Positions 25,017-34,148 of a stretch of DNA of 35,360 bases are shown here, piece after piece; within the stretch, counting starts at the first letter, position 1, and every line of letters starts with the position of its first letter. This stretch comes from CBDULQ01 sp965368115 (GTDB lineage Bacteria > Pseudomonadota > Gammaproteobacteria > SZUA-229). The stretch spans positions 1 through 35,360 of the forward strand of contig CBDULQ010000007.1 of the NCBI GenBank assembly GCA_965368115.1, in the 5' to 3' direction. A program made the translations under genes and the position numbers. The notes below the pieces were generated by a model, which saw only the letters and a list, made by a program, of their open reading frames with translations, was not told where the DNA came from and did no database searches.

Positions 25017-26390
25017 CTAGAAACCCATGCCGCCGGGGCCCATGCCTCCCGGCATCTTGCCCTTCATGGCGCGCATCATCTTGGCCATGCCGCCCTTGGA
25101 AAACTTCTTCATCATCTTGCTCATCTGCGCCTGCTGCTTGATCAGCCGGTTCACATCCTGTACCTGCATGCCCGAGCCCAGCGCGATACGGCGTTTGCGT
25201 GAACCCTTGATAATATCCGGGTAGGCGCGTTCCTGCGGGGTCATGGACTGGATGATGGCGATCATGCGTTTGACTTCGTTGTCGTTGACCTTGTCTTTCA
25301 CATTGGCCGGCAACTGCCCGACACCGGGCAGTTTGTCGAGCAGGCCGCCCAGACCACCCATGTTCATCATCTGCTCGAGCTGGTCTCGCAGGTCGTTGAA
25401 ATCGAAGCGCTTGCCTTTCTGCACTTTCTTGGCAAGCTGCTCGGCCTTGGCCCGATCGACACTGCGCTCCGCTTCTTCCACCAGGCTGAGTACATCGCCC
25501 ATGCCGAGGATGCGCGAGGCCAGACGATCGGGATGGAACGGTTCCAGGGCATCGACCTTCTCTCCGGCGCCGAGGAACTTGATCGGTTTGCCGGTGATCT
25601 GGCGTATCGACAGCGCCGCGCCGCCGCGGGCATCACCGTCGGTTTTGGTGAGCACGACGCCGGTCAGTTCCAGCGCATCGTTGAACGCCTTGGCGGTGTT
25701 GGCCGCATCCTGACCGGTCATGGAATCGACCACGAACAGGGTTTCCACCGGATTCACCGCGGCATGAATGCGCTGGATTTCCTGCATCATCTCGCCGTCG
25801 ATGTGCAGACGGCCGGCGGTATCCACCAGCAGCACATCCTGAAACTGCTTGCGCGCCGCCTCAATGGCATTTTTAGCGATATCCACCGGATCCTGATCGC
25901 CGCTGCTCGGAAAGAATTCGGCGTTCACCTGTCCCGCCAGTGTTTCCAGCTGCTTGATCGCCGCCGGCCGATACACGTCACAACTGACCAGCATCACTTT
26001 CTTGCCGTGACGTTCCTGCAGCAACTTGGCCAGCTTCGCCACGGTGGTGGTTTTACCCGCACCCTGCAGGCCGGCCATGAGAATCACCGCCGGCGGCTGC
26101 ACATTGAGATTGAGCTGTTCGTTGGCCTCGCCCATGGTGGCCACCAGCTCGTCGTTGACCACCTTCACCAGTGCCTGGCCCGGCGTCAGGCTGGTCATCA
26201 CTTCCTGGCCAATGGCGCGCTGTCTGACACGATCGACAAAATCACGCACCACCGGCAGCGCGACATCCGCCTCCAGCAGCGCCATGCGCACGTCACGCAT
26301 GGTGTCCTTGATATTGTCTTCGGTTAATCGGCCCTGGCCGCGCAGGCTTTTGACCGTACGCGCGAGACGTTCGCTTAGGCTGTCAAACAT
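25017..26390 (-). CDS. ffh: Signal recognition particle protein (SRP54)
   Basis: GTPase subunit of SRP that targets nascent inner-membrane proteins to FtsY and SecYEG. The 457 residues show an N-domain, then the G-domain motifs GLQGAGKTTTVAKLAKLL (P-loop), VLLVDTAGRLHIDGEM, TKTDGDARGGAALSI and FLGAGEKVDALEPF. The C-terminal M-domain is Met-rich (QMSKMMKKFSKGGMAKMMRAMKGKM) and binds 4.5S RNA and signal sequences. It lies 36 bases after the phosphodiesterase-like gene and may be partly co-transcribed with it. No 4.5S RNA gene was seen in the window. Secure. Confidence 0.98.
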   Translation of the reverse strand: MFDSLSERLARTVKSLRGQGRLTEDNIKDTMRDVRMALLEADVALPVVRDFVDRVRQRAIGQEVMTSLTPGQALVKVVNDELVATMGEANEQLNLNVQPPAVILMAGLQGAGKTTTVAKLAKLLQERHGKKVMLVSCDVYRPAAIKQLETLAGQVNAEFFPSSGDQDPVDIAKNAIEAARKQFQDVLLVDTAGRLHIDGEMMQEIQRIHAAVNPVETLFVVDSMTGQDAANTAKAFNDALELTGVVLTKTDGDARGGAALSIRQITGKPIKFLGAGEKVDALEPFHPDRLASRILGMGDVLSLVEEAERSVDRAKAEQLAKKVQKGKRFDFNDLRDQLEQMMNMGGLGGLLDKLPGVGQLPANVKDKVNDNEVKRMIAIIQSMTPQERAYPDIIKGSRKRRIALGSGMQVQDVNRLIKQQAQMSKMMKKFSKGGMAKMMRAMKGKMPGGMGPGGMGF

Positions 26391-26426
26391 GAGAATTCTG
26401 AATGGTTTGAATCAAAGAGAGGGCGA

Positions 26427-27203
26427 TTATATCTGAAAAAGGTCGCCACTGGATAATTGCAGCAACTCGCGATGCGCATCGATCGCCGTCCGGCATTCGC
26501 TCATGATGGTTTGTTCTTCGCCGGGTTTGAGGTGAGAAATACCGACCCGGGGATTATGTTTGAGTTTGTGTAAATCGTCGGCCAGCAGGCTTGGACAATA
26601 ATGATGTGCGAGTTTGGCCAGTTCCAGATCATGATTGGCGAAGGCCGATTCTATGACCATAAAATCCACCCGGTCATAACCGTTCAACACCTGCCACAGA
26701 TTTTCGTTGGAGGTCGTATCACCACTGTAGACCAGTACCCGGTCATCACTGCGCAGCGCATAAGCCACCGCCGGCACCGTGTGGTTAACCTCGATCATTT
26801 CGATGCGCCGACCTTTAACCTCCACCACGTCACCCGGCTTCATCGCCTTAAATTCCAGCACCGGTGTATGCTTGGTGGGCAGTTCGGTAAAGTCCGGCCA
26901 GATCTCCCAGTTGAAAATATGCTTTTTGAAACTGTCGATGGTTTCCTGGCGAGCGTGCACCACCAGCGGCTGCTGATGATCGTTGAGTTCGGAAAACAGT
27001 GTGTCGACCAGCAGCGGAATACTGGCGATGTGATCCATGTGGGAATGGGTAATAAACAGGTGACGCAGTTGACGCATCGCTTCCAGCGACATATCACCGA
27101 CACCGGTGCCGGCATCCAGCAGGATGTCTTCATCCACCAGGAAGGAGGAAGTACGCAGATGTTGCCCAATGCCACCACTGCATCCAAGTACACGTAACTG
27201 CAT
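26427..27203 (-). CDS. Metallo-beta-lactamase-fold hydrolase, class II cyclic-nucleotide phosphodiesterase-like
   Basis: A 258-residue cytoplasmic protein with the metallo-beta-lactamase metal site: FITHSHMDHIAS (the HxHxDH motif; the following residues fit the class II cAMP phosphodiesterase signature), a third His in IEVNHTVPAVAYAL, Asp in VYSGDTTSNE and a late His in GISHLKPGEEQ. The start is supported by GGAG six bases upstream. A CRP-like palindrome lies about 110 bases before the start, which would fit a cAMP-related role, but this is circumstantial. RNase Z-like or other hydrolase activity remains possible. Confidence 0.8.
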   Translation of the reverse strand: MQLRVLGCSGGIGQHLRTSSFLVDEDILLDAGTGVGDMSLEAMRQLRHLFITHSHMDHIASIPLLVDTLFSELNDHQQPLVVHARQETIDSFKKHIFNWEIWPDFTELPTKHTPVLEFKAMKPGDVVEVKGRRIEMIEVNHTVPAVAYALRSDDRVLVYSGDTTSNENLWQVLNGYDRVDFMVIESAFANHDLELAKLAHHYCPSLLADDLHKLKHNPRVGISHLKPGEEQTIMSECRTAIDAHRELLQLSSGDLFQI

Positions 27204-27311
27204 TTGCTCTCCGGAGTCCCCGTTTTTATGTCTGGTTCGATAAATCCTATCACCGTCGTGACAAAAAACCGTGAATTACCGATAATTAAAAAAACAGACA
27301 GGCGGATTATT

Positions 27312-27327
27312 CGTGATCTTTTTCACA
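27312..27327. promoter_or_regulatory. CRP-like binding site between the phosphodiesterase-like and ypjD-like genes
   Basis: CGTGA-TCTTTT-TCACA matches the CRP consensus TGTGA-N6-TCACA at nine of ten positions. It lies in the divergent region, about 109 bases before the leftward gene and 105 before the rightward one. A second palindrome, TCAC-CGTC-GTGA (27250-27261), lies nearer the leftward gene. The intervening sequence is AT-rich, with no clear promoter boxes. Confidence 0.5.
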
Positions 27328-27432
27328 CAGTATAGCCAAATTAAAAAAAATAACTTGTTGAAAGGCATGGTGATTCGGTGCTTTTTTCTTTAACCTATCC
27401 CCCAACCAGACCAGTGTATACCACATAAACAG

Positions 27433-28236
27433 ATGACAGCCAGCTTCGGTTATATTGCCCTTTCACTTTATCTTCTCAGCGCCCTCGGCCTGGTGTTACG
27501 CATCATGGGCAAGTCGGGTTTCGCCAGTCACCCGATTGCGTTCCTGCTCATTCCCGGCTTTATTGCGGTGCTGTTTCACGGCATCAGCCTGCAGGCCACA
27601 TTGAACACGGCCCAGGGGCTGCAGTTCGGCTTTTTCAATGCCGCATCCACGGTGGGCGCGGTCGACGCACTGCTGGTGCTACTGATGTCGTTACGCCGCC
27701 GCACCGAAATACTCGCTATCATCGTGCTGCCGCTGGCCGCGCTGTCTATTTTGCTGGAACTCAATTTTCACGGCTCACATCTGCTGGGTGCGGAAACCGC
27801 CAGCGGTATCCGTATTCACGTACTGGTCTCCATCGTCGCCTACAGCATTCTCGGCCTGGCGGCATTGATGGCGATATTGCTCGCGGTACAGAACCGACTG
27901 CTGCACAATCATCATCCCGGCGGACTGCTGCGCCACCTGCCGCCGTTGCAGACCATGGAAAAACTGCTGTTCGATTTCATCATCGCCGGCTTCATCGGTC
28001 TCAGTCTGGCATTGGTTACCGGTTTTATTTTTCTGGAAAACCTGTTCGCCCAGCACCTGGTGCACAAGACCATTCTGGCCATCGTCGCCTGGGTTGTCTT
28101 CGGCATCCTGATCGGCGGCCGTATCCTGATGGGCTGGCGCGGCAAAACCGCCATTCGCTGGACACTGAGCGGCTTCGTTACCCTGATGCTGGCCTATTTC
28201 GGCAGCAAATTCGTACTCGAATTCATTCTGCGTTGA
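27433..28236 (+). CDS. ypjD: CcsA/YpjD-like inner-membrane protein
   Basis: A 267-residue integral membrane protein with about eight hydrophobic segments, of the cytochrome c assembly (CcsA/HemX) type. Histidines sit at membrane edges (LFHGISLQ, HGSHLLGAE, RIHVLVSIVAYSILGLAAL, HLVHKTILAIVAWVVFG), as in haem-handling relatives. The WWD motif of true CcsA and CcmC is not visible, which favours the YpjD/HemX branch. Divergent from the phosphodiesterase-like gene and close to ffh, the usual address of ypjD in gammaproteobacteria. Its biochemical role is not established. Confidence 0.85.
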   Translation: MTASFGYIALSLYLLSALGLVLRIMGKSGFASHPIAFLLIPGFIAVLFHGISLQATLNTAQGLQFGFFNAASTVGAVDALLVLLMSLRRRTEILAIIVLPLAALSILLELNFHGSHLLGAETASGIRIHVLVSIVAYSILGLAALMAILLAVQNRLLHNHHPGGLLRHLPPLQTMEKLLFDFIIAGFIGLSLALVTGFIFLENLFAQHLVHKTILAIVAWVVFGILIGGRILMGWRGKTAIRWTLSGFVTLMLAYFGSKFVLEFILR

Positions 28237-28258
28237 TTCGCCTCTCAACCACCCCGGC

Positions 28259-28288
28259 TTGACACCTGTCAGCGGGCACTCGGATAAT
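28259..28288 (+). promoter_or_regulatory. Sigma-70 promoter of corB-like/radA
   Basis: TTGACA (28259-28264) is a perfect -35. An 18-base spacer leads to GATAAT (28283-28288), five of six for the -10. The start codon follows 31 bases later, with GAAGGGA as the ribosome-binding site. Confidence 0.65.
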
Positions 28289-28319
28289 TGACTCAGCCAG
28301 GCCGAAGGGACATCCCCCA

Positions 28320-29630
28320 TTGAACGACATATCCACGGGTCTTTTACTGACCCTGCTGACGATTCTTATTCTTTTTTCCGCATTTTTTTCCAGTTCCGAA
28401 ACCGGACTGATGTCACTCAATCGCTATCGTCTCAAGCACATGGCAGAGAAAGGGCACCGCGGCGCACGTCTGGCCCAGGCGCTGCTGGAACGTCCGGACC
28501 GATTACTCGGCCTGATTCTGCTCGGCAACAACTTCGTCAACATCCTGGCTTCCGCACTGGCCACCATCATCGCGTTGCGCGTATTCGGCGAAGCGGGCCT
28601 GGCCATCGCCACCGGCGTGCTGACCATGGTGGTGCTGATTTTTGCCGAAGTGGCACCCAAGACACTGGCCGCATTGCATCCAGAGCGCATTGCCTTTCCG
28701 GCCGCTTACATTTACACGCCGTTACTGAAAATACTCTATCCGCTGGTGTACCTGATCAATATCATGGCCAACAGCCTGCTGCGCCTGTTCGGTGTCAACC
28801 CGGAGACCATCGAACAGGAAGGTGTGAGCGTGGAAGAATTGCGTGCGGTGGTCATGGAAACCAGCCAGTTGGTCCCCCAGAAACACCAGGACATGCTGCT
28901 CGGCATCCTGTCGCTGGAAGACGCCACCGTGGAAGATATCATGGTGCCGCGCAATGAAATCAGCGCCATCGATCTGGACGAGGACTGGGACGACATCATG
29001 GACCAGCTGACCACGGTGCAGCGCACCCGGCTGCCGGTCTATCGCGGCGACATCAACAACATCATCGGTATCATCCACATGCGCCGGGTCATCCGCCTGA
29101 TGGCGCAGGGCGCACTGACCCGGGAAGACTTCGAGGCGGAAATTCGCGATGCCTATTTCATTCCGGAAACCACCTCCCTGTACCAGCAACTGAATAACTT
29201 CCAGGCCAACAAACGACGCTCGGCCATGGCGGTGGACGAGTATGGCGACATCCAGGGCCTGGTTACCCTGGAAGACATCCTCGAAGAAGTGGTCGGCGAA
29301 TTCACCACCGCCTCGCCGCTGAATTCCAAGAACATTCATGCCGAAGACGACGGCAGCTTCCTGATCAGCGGCAGCACCCATATTCGCGAAATCAATCGGG
29401 CACTGGGCTGGAACCTGCCCATGGACGGCCCGAAAACCCTCAACGGACTGATCCTCGAACACATGGAAATCATTCCCGAGCCGGGCACCAGCCTGATGAT
29501 CGCCCGCCACCCCATCGAAGTGACCAAGACGCAGAACAACGCGGTTCAGATGACCCGCATTCGCCCGGCAATTCCGGTACCCAGCGACGACTTCGCCGAT
29601 AGCAGCGACAGCGATATGGACGGCGGTTGA
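28320..29630 (+). CDS. HlyC/CorC-family transporter (DUF21-CBS-CorC), CorB/YfjD-like
   Basis: A 436-residue membrane protein. The TTG start at 28320 is preceded by GAAGGGA at good spacing. The DUF21 membrane domain begins with hydrophobic LLLTLLTILILFSAFFSSSE, where SSSETGL is the family hallmark, and includes LLGNNFVNILASALAT and FAEVAPKTLAA. Two CBS domains follow (VEDIMVPRNEISAIDLDED; RRSAMAVDEYGDIQGLVTLED), then the CorC/HlyC C-terminal domain (GSTHIREINRALGW). Relatives are linked to magnesium or cobalt efflux and resistance; the ion here is not deducible. The stop overlaps the radA start as TGATG. Confidence 0.92.
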   Translation: MNDISTGLLLTLLTILILFSAFFSSSETGLMSLNRYRLKHMAEKGHRGARLAQALLERPDRLLGLILLGNNFVNILASALATIIALRVFGEAGLAIATGVLTMVVLIFAEVAPKTLAALHPERIAFPAAYIYTPLLKILYPLVYLINIMANSLLRLFGVNPETIEQEGVSVEELRAVVMETSQLVPQKHQDMLLGILSLEDATVEDIMVPRNEISAIDLDEDWDDIMDQLTTVQRTRLPVYRGDINNIIGIIHMRRVIRLMAQGALTREDFEAEIRDAYFIPETTSLYQQLNNFQANKRRSAMAVDEYGDIQGLVTLEDILEEVVGEFTTASPLNSKNIHAEDDGSFLISGSTHIREINRALGWNLPMDGPKTLNGLILEHMEIIPEPGTSLMIARHPIEVTKTQNNAVQMTRIRPAIPVPSDDFADSSDSDMDGG

Positions 29631-30994
29631 TGGCGAAAACGAAAATTCAGTATCAATGCACTGAATGCGGTTCGGTGCATAGCAAATGGGCCGGCCAGTG
29701 CAGTGCCTGCGGCGCCTGGAACAGTCTCACCGAGAGCGTCGCCGCCGCACCGAGTCCGACCAGCAGTCCGCGCTTCAGTGGCTATGCGGGCCAGTCGGTC
29801 ATCCAGGACATGGCTGATATCGACCTGCAGGAAGCACCACGCAGTGTCACCGGCATCGGCGAACTCGACCGGGTACTGGGCGGCGGCCTGGTGCATGGCT
29901 CGGTGACCCTGATCGGCGGCGATCCGGGTATCGGCAAATCCACCCTGCTTACCCAGACCCTGGCCACCCTGGGCGAACAGTATAAAGCCCTGTACGTCAC
30001 TGGCGAGGAATCCCTGCAGCAGGTCACCCTGCGCTCGCGCCGACTCGGCCTGGGCGATGATACTTTCCGCCTGCTTACCGAAACCTGTGTGGAACGCATC
30101 CTCAAACTGGCGCAGCAGGAGCAGCCCCAGGTGATGGTGGTGGACTCGATCCAGACCATTTATACCGAAATGCTGCAGTCGGCCCCAGGTGCTGTGGCCC
30201 AGGTACGGGAAAGCGCGGCACAACTGGTGCGTTTCGCCAAGCAGACCAACACGGCACTGTTCCTGGTTGGCCATGTCACCAAGGAAGGCACCCTGGCGGG
30301 CCCGCGGGTGCTGGAGCACATGGTGGATACCGTGTTGTATTTCGAAGGCGATCCGGGCGAGCGTTACCGGATGATCCGTGCAGTGAAAAATCGTTTCGGC
30401 GCGGTCAACGAACTGGGCCTGTTCGCAATGACCGAGCAGGGCCTGAAAGCGGTCAACAACCCCTCCGCCATCTTTCTCTCACGCCACGACCAGCCGGTGG
30501 CCGGCAGCATCATCGTGGTCACCCGGGAAGGCAATCGACCACTGCTGGTAGAAGTCCAGGCCCTGGTCGACGAAAGCCACCTGGCCAATCCGCGCCGGGT
30601 CACCCTGGGCCTTGATCAGAATCGCCTGTCCATGCTGCTCGCCGTATTGCACCGCCACGGGGGCATCGCCATGTACGACCAGGACGTATTCATTAATATA
30701 GTCGGCGGCGTACGGGTCACTGAAACGGCCGCTGACACCGCCATGCTGCTGGCTATTCTGTCCAGTTTCCGCAACCGTCCACTGGCGCAGAAAATGATCA
30801 CCTTCGGCGAGGTCGGCCTGGCTGGCGAAATCCGCCCGGTACCCAACGGCCAGGAACGTTTACGCGAGGCTGCCAAACACGGCTTCACCCACGCCGTGAT
30901 CCCAAAAGACAACATGCCGAAGCCGCAGGATATCCCCGACGGCATGACACTGATCCCGGTGCACCGAGTCAGTGAATTGCTTGATATTCATTAA
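29630..30994 (+). CDS. radA: DNA repair protein RadA
   Basis: RecA-like branch-migration helicase in recombination. ATG at 29630 overlaps the previous stop (TGATG). The 454 residues run in the standard order. First an N-terminal C4 zinc finger (YQCTECGSVHSKWAGQCSACGAW), then Walker A GGDPGIGKSTLL and Walker B VMVVDSIQTIYTE. Next come the RadA-specific VKNRFG motif (AVKNRFGAVNELGLF) and a Lon-protease-like C-terminal domain (GGVRVTETAADTAML, FGEVGLAGEIRPV). The next gene, xseB, follows after about 75 bases with only weak promoter-like sequence between. Secure. Confidence 0.97.
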   Translation: MAKTKIQYQCTECGSVHSKWAGQCSACGAWNSLTESVAAAPSPTSSPRFSGYAGQSVIQDMADIDLQEAPRSVTGIGELDRVLGGGLVHGSVTLIGGDPGIGKSTLLTQTLATLGEQYKALYVTGEESLQQVTLRSRRLGLGDDTFRLLTETCVERILKLAQQEQPQVMVVDSIQTIYTEMLQSAPGAVAQVRESAAQLVRFAKQTNTALFLVGHVTKEGTLAGPRVLEHMVDTVLYFEGDPGERYRMIRAVKNRFGAVNELGLFAMTEQGLKAVNNPSAIFLSRHDQPVAGSIIVVTREGNRPLLVEVQALVDESHLANPRRVTLGLDQNRLSMLLAVLHRHGGIAMYDQDVFINIVGGVRVTETAADTAMLLAILSSFRNRPLAQKMITFGEVGLAGEIRPVPNGQERLREAAKHGFTHAVIPKDNMPKPQDIPDGMTLIPVHRVSELLDIH

Positions 30995-31070
30995 TCGGAC
31001 CGGCGATTAACTTGCCTCGGGCTGGTTAAAGCATTACCTTACGCGGTCTGATTAAGCGGTGATGACAGCC

Positions 31071-31304
31071 ATGGCACGTAAAACCCCGGTCAATTTCGAA
31101 AAATCCCTCGCCGAACTGGAACAACTGGTGGAAACCATGGAAGACGGCGAACTGTCCCTTGAAGACGCTCTGAAACACTTCGAGAAAGGCATTGCCCTGG
31201 CCGCCGGCTGCCAGCAGGCGCTGCAGAATGCAGAACAGAAAGTGCAGCAACTGGTGGAGAAAAACGGCGAATTGCTGGAAAAACCCTTCGATATTGACGA
31301 GTAA
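31071..31304 (+). CDS. xseB: Exodeoxyribonuclease VII small subunit
   Basis: Small helical subunit that complexes with XseA to degrade single-stranded DNA. The core NFEKSLAELEQLVETMEDGELSLEDALKHFEKGI is diagnostic. The start is uncertain: ATG 31071 (77 residues, with GGTGA at 31058-31062 as ribosome-binding site), ATG 31062 or GTG 31059. I prefer 31071 for spacing and because MARKTPVNFEKSL resembles other family starts. It is followed after four bases by ispA, the usual xseB-ispA-dxs order. The large subunit gene is not in the window. Confidence 0.93.
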   Translation: MARKTPVNFEKSLAELEQLVETMEDGELSLEDALKHFEKGIALAAGCQQALQNAEQKVQQLVEKNGELLEKPFDIDE

Positions 31305-31308
31305 CAGC

Positions 31309-32214
31309 GTGGCAGATACCTCTTCCCTGAAAGACACCCTGAAGGTGTTTTGTGAGCGCGTCGATGGCGCCCTGGACCGCTGGTTACCGCAACCTGCTGG
31401 TGCCGAACGGCGCCTGCAGGAAGCCATGCGCTACGCCGTGATCGGTGGCGGCGGCAAACGCATCCGCCCGATGCTGGTGTATGCCGCAGGTCAGGCACTG
31501 GATGTCCCCCCCGAACAGCTCGATGCCGCGGCCTGTGCGGTGGAAATCATCCATGCCTATTCACTGATTCACGACGACCTGCCGGCGATGGACGATGACG
31601 ACCTGCGTCGCGGCCGACCCACCTGCCACAAGGCGTTCGACGAGGCCACCGCGATTCTGGCCGGGGACGCCCTGCAGGCCCTGGCGTTCGAGATTCTCGC
31701 CAGCGACACCGCCCTGCAGGCGGATGCGCAGACCAAGCTGGACATGATCCATCTGCTGGCCGCGGCCAGCGGCTCAATCGGCATGGCCGGCGGCCAGGCG
31801 ATCGACCTGGAGGCGGTGGGCAAGCCACTCAGCCTGGAACAGCTGGAAACCATGCATCGCATGAAAACCGGCGCGCTGATTCGCGCCAGCGTACTGCTCG
31901 GCGGCATGTGCCGTGCCGATGCCAGCAAAGAAGCGCTGCAGCGCCTGGATGAATACGCCCAGTGTACCGGTCTGGCATTCCAGATTCAGGATGATATTCT
32001 GGACGTGGTGGCGGACACGGAAACCCTGGGTAAACCCCAGGGTTCGGACCAACTACAGAATAAACCGACTTTCCCCTCCCTACTCGGACTCGATGGTGCA
32101 CGCGAACGCGCGCTGGCCCTGCACCACCAGGCCATGGACTGTCTGAGCATTTTCGATGACGCAGCCAACACCCTGCGCCAGTTATCAGCCTATATTGTCG
32201 AACGAGGCCACTGA
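31309..32214 (+). CDS. ispA: Farnesyl diphosphate synthase (short-chain polyprenyl synthase)
   Basis: Condenses isopentenyl diphosphate with dimethylallyl and geranyl diphosphates to farnesyl diphosphate. The GTG at 31309 gives 301 residues, the family length, four bases after xseB; the frame extends further upstream only because it is open inside xseB. Motifs are GGGGKRIRPMLVYAAG, the first Asp-rich motif DDLPAMDDDDLRRGRPTCH, GDALQALAFEIL, MKTGALIRA, and the second Asp-rich motif FQIQDDILD. A geranylgeranyl synthase is possible, but the xseB-dxs context favours IspA. The gene ends two bases before dxs. Confidence 0.95.
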   Translation: MADTSSLKDTLKVFCERVDGALDRWLPQPAGAERRLQEAMRYAVIGGGGKRIRPMLVYAAGQALDVPPEQLDAAACAVEIIHAYSLIHDDLPAMDDDDLRRGRPTCHKAFDEATAILAGDALQALAFEILASDTALQADAQTKLDMIHLLAAASGSIGMAGGQAIDLEAVGKPLSLEQLETMHRMKTGALIRASVLLGGMCRADASKEALQRLDEYAQCTGLAFQIQDDILDVVADTETLGKPQGSDQLQNKPTFPSLLGLDGARERALALHHQAMDCLSIFDDAANTLRQLSAYIVERGH

Positions 32215-32216
32215 TC

Positions 32217-34082
32217 TTGACGGTACAGCAGAACACGACTTTCCCATTGCTGGAAAGCATCGACTATCCGGATGATTTGCGCAAATTGCCGGCGGACCGG
32301 CTACCGCAACTGGCCGCAGAATTGCGCCAGTTCGTCATCGAGTCGGTAGCCAGCACGGGCGGGCACCTGTCTGCAGGCCTGGGCACGGTGGAACTGACCA
32401 TCGCCCTGCACTATGTGTTCAATACCCCGCACGACAAACTGGTCTGGGACGTGGGCCACCAGACCTATCCGCACAAGATTCTCACCGGTCGTCGCCAGCG
32501 CATGAACAGCATGCGCCAGTACCAGGGCCTGTCCGGTTTCCCGAAACGCAGTGAAAGCCCCTACGATACCTTCGGCGTCGGCCACTCCAGCACTTCCATC
32601 AGTGCCGCACTGGGGATGAGCCTGGCCGCGGCGCAGGCCGGTCGTCAGCAGAAAACGGTTGCTGTCATCGGCGACGGCGCCATGACCGCCGGCATGGCAT
32701 TCGAAGCACTCAACCACGCCGGCGATACCGATGCCGATATGCTGGTGATTCTCAACGACAATGAGATGTCGATTTCACCAAACGTGGGTGGCCTGTCCAA
32801 ACATCTGGCCAAGTTGTTGTCCGGTCGCCTGTATTCATCCGTGCGTAGCGGCAGTAAAAAAGTCCTGCAACAGTTTCCCAGCATGTGGGAGCTGGCCAAA
32901 CGTACTGAGGAACATGTCAAAGGCATGGTGGTGCCCGGCACCCTGTTCGAAGAACTGGGATTCCATTATTACGGCCCGGTCGACGGCCATGATATTCCTA
33001 CGCTAATCACCATTCTACGCAACCTGAAAAACCAGCAGGGTCCGCGGCTGTTGCATCTGGTGACACGCAAGGGCAAAGGCTTCAAACCTGCGGAAGATAA
33101 TCCCTGTCTGTATCATGGTGTAGGCAGTTTCGATCCGGAGACCGGCGACAAGCTGGATGCCTCTTCAGGCAAACCCACCTATACCCAGGTGTTTTCGCAA
33201 TGGATCTGCGACATGGCGGAACAGGACGAGCGTCTGGTCGCCATTACACCGGCGATGCGCGAAGGCTCGGGACTGGTGGAATTCTCGCAGCGTTTTCCGA
33301 AACGCTATCACGATGTCGGCATCGCCGAGCAACATGCGGTCACTCTGGCTGCGGGCATGGCCTGTGAAGGCCTGAAGCCGGTGGTCGCCATTTATTCCAC
33401 ATTCCTGCAACGGGCTTACGATCAATTGATTCATGACGTTGCGCTGCAGAACCTGCCGGTCCTGTTTGCCATCGATCGCGCCGGACTGGTCGGCGCCGAC
33501 GGCCCGACCCATGCAGGCAGTTTCGATCTCAGTTACCTGCGCTGCATTCCCAACATGCTGATCATGGCACCCGCAGATGAAAACGAATGCCGGCAAATGC
33601 TGTACACCGGTTTTCAGCATGAGGGTCCAGCGGCCGTGCGTTACCCACGCGGCCAGGGACCGGATGCGAGCATACAGAAAACCATGGAATCCGTGGACAT
33701 CGGTAAAGCCCGGGTGGTGCGCGAAGGTCATCGTGTGGCTATTCTCAGTTTCGGCAGCATGTTGCAACCGGCACTCGAAGCCGCACAACAACTGGACGCC
33801 ACCGTGGTAAACATGCGCTTTATCAAACCGCTGGATACGGAATTACTGAAACGACTGGCGGCACATTACGATCTTCTGGTGACGCTGGAAGAAAACGCCG
33901 TACAGGGCGGCGCCGGCAGTGCAGTGAACGAAGCCCTGCAAAGCATGCAGATTAAATCCCCTGTTTTAAATCTGGGATTACCCGACCATTTCGTCGATCA
34001 CGGCAGCTCGAAAGAACTGCTGGCGGAATGCGGACTGAACGCCGAAGGCATCATACGCTCTATACAGGAGAGCCCTGTTTAA
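32217..34082 (+). CDS. dxs: 1-deoxy-D-xylulose-5-phosphate synthase
   Basis: Thiamine-diphosphate enzyme joining pyruvate and glyceraldehyde 3-phosphate, the first and flux-controlling step of the MEP isoprenoid pathway. The TTG start at 32217 is two bases after ispA and has GAGG nine bases upstream; no ATG alternative exists near the N-terminus. The 621 residues match the family (E. coli 620). Landmarks are GGHLSAGLGTVELT, VWDVGHQTYPHKILTGR, the ThDP site GDGAMTAGMAFEALN, LNDNEMSISPNVGGLS, AEQHAVTLAAGMA and RAGLVGADGPTHAG. Together with ispA it supplies farnesyl units for quinones and undecaprenyl carriers. Secure. Confidence 0.97.
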   Translation: MTVQQNTTFPLLESIDYPDDLRKLPADRLPQLAAELRQFVIESVASTGGHLSAGLGTVELTIALHYVFNTPHDKLVWDVGHQTYPHKILTGRRQRMNSMRQYQGLSGFPKRSESPYDTFGVGHSSTSISAALGMSLAAAQAGRQQKTVAVIGDGAMTAGMAFEALNHAGDTDADMLVILNDNEMSISPNVGGLSKHLAKLLSGRLYSSVRSGSKKVLQQFPSMWELAKRTEEHVKGMVVPGTLFEELGFHYYGPVDGHDIPTLITILRNLKNQQGPRLLHLVTRKGKGFKPAEDNPCLYHGVGSFDPETGDKLDASSGKPTYTQVFSQWICDMAEQDERLVAITPAMREGSGLVEFSQRFPKRYHDVGIAEQHAVTLAAGMACEGLKPVVAIYSTFLQRAYDQLIHDVALQNLPVLFAIDRAGLVGADGPTHAGSFDLSYLRCIPNMLIMAPADENECRQMLYTGFQHEGPAAVRYPRGQGPDASIQKTMESVDIGKARVVREGHRVAILSFGSMLQPALEAAQQLDATVVNMRFIKPLDTELLKRLAAHYDLLVTLEENAVQGGAGSAVNEALQSMQIKSPVLNLGLPDHFVDHGSSKELLAECGLNAEGIIRSIQESPV

Positions 34083-34083
34083 A

Positions 34084-34112
34084 TTGCTTATATACAGGCT
34101 TTCGGATAAAAT
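34084..34112 (+). promoter_or_regulatory. Sigma-70 promoter of queD-folE2
   Basis: TTGCTT (34084-34089), exactly 17 bases, then TAAAAT (34107-34112). The -10 matches five of six consensus bases. It starts two bases after the dxs stop and leaves a leader of about 30 bases before the queD ATG. The gap contains no terminator for dxs. Confidence 0.6.
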
Positions 34113-34148
34113 CCTACTGTTTTACTCAGTTATTATTTAAGCTTTTTT

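Noticed and set aside
24830..25141. 103-codon + strand frame between rpsP and ffh
   Set aside because: Runs into the ffh 3' end and is Arg/Pro/Ser-rich; the region is better explained by inverted repeats.
28722..29510. 262-codon open frame on the - strand opposite the corB-like gene
   Set aside because: Antisense shadow; the + strand frame has clear DUF21, CBS and CorC domains.
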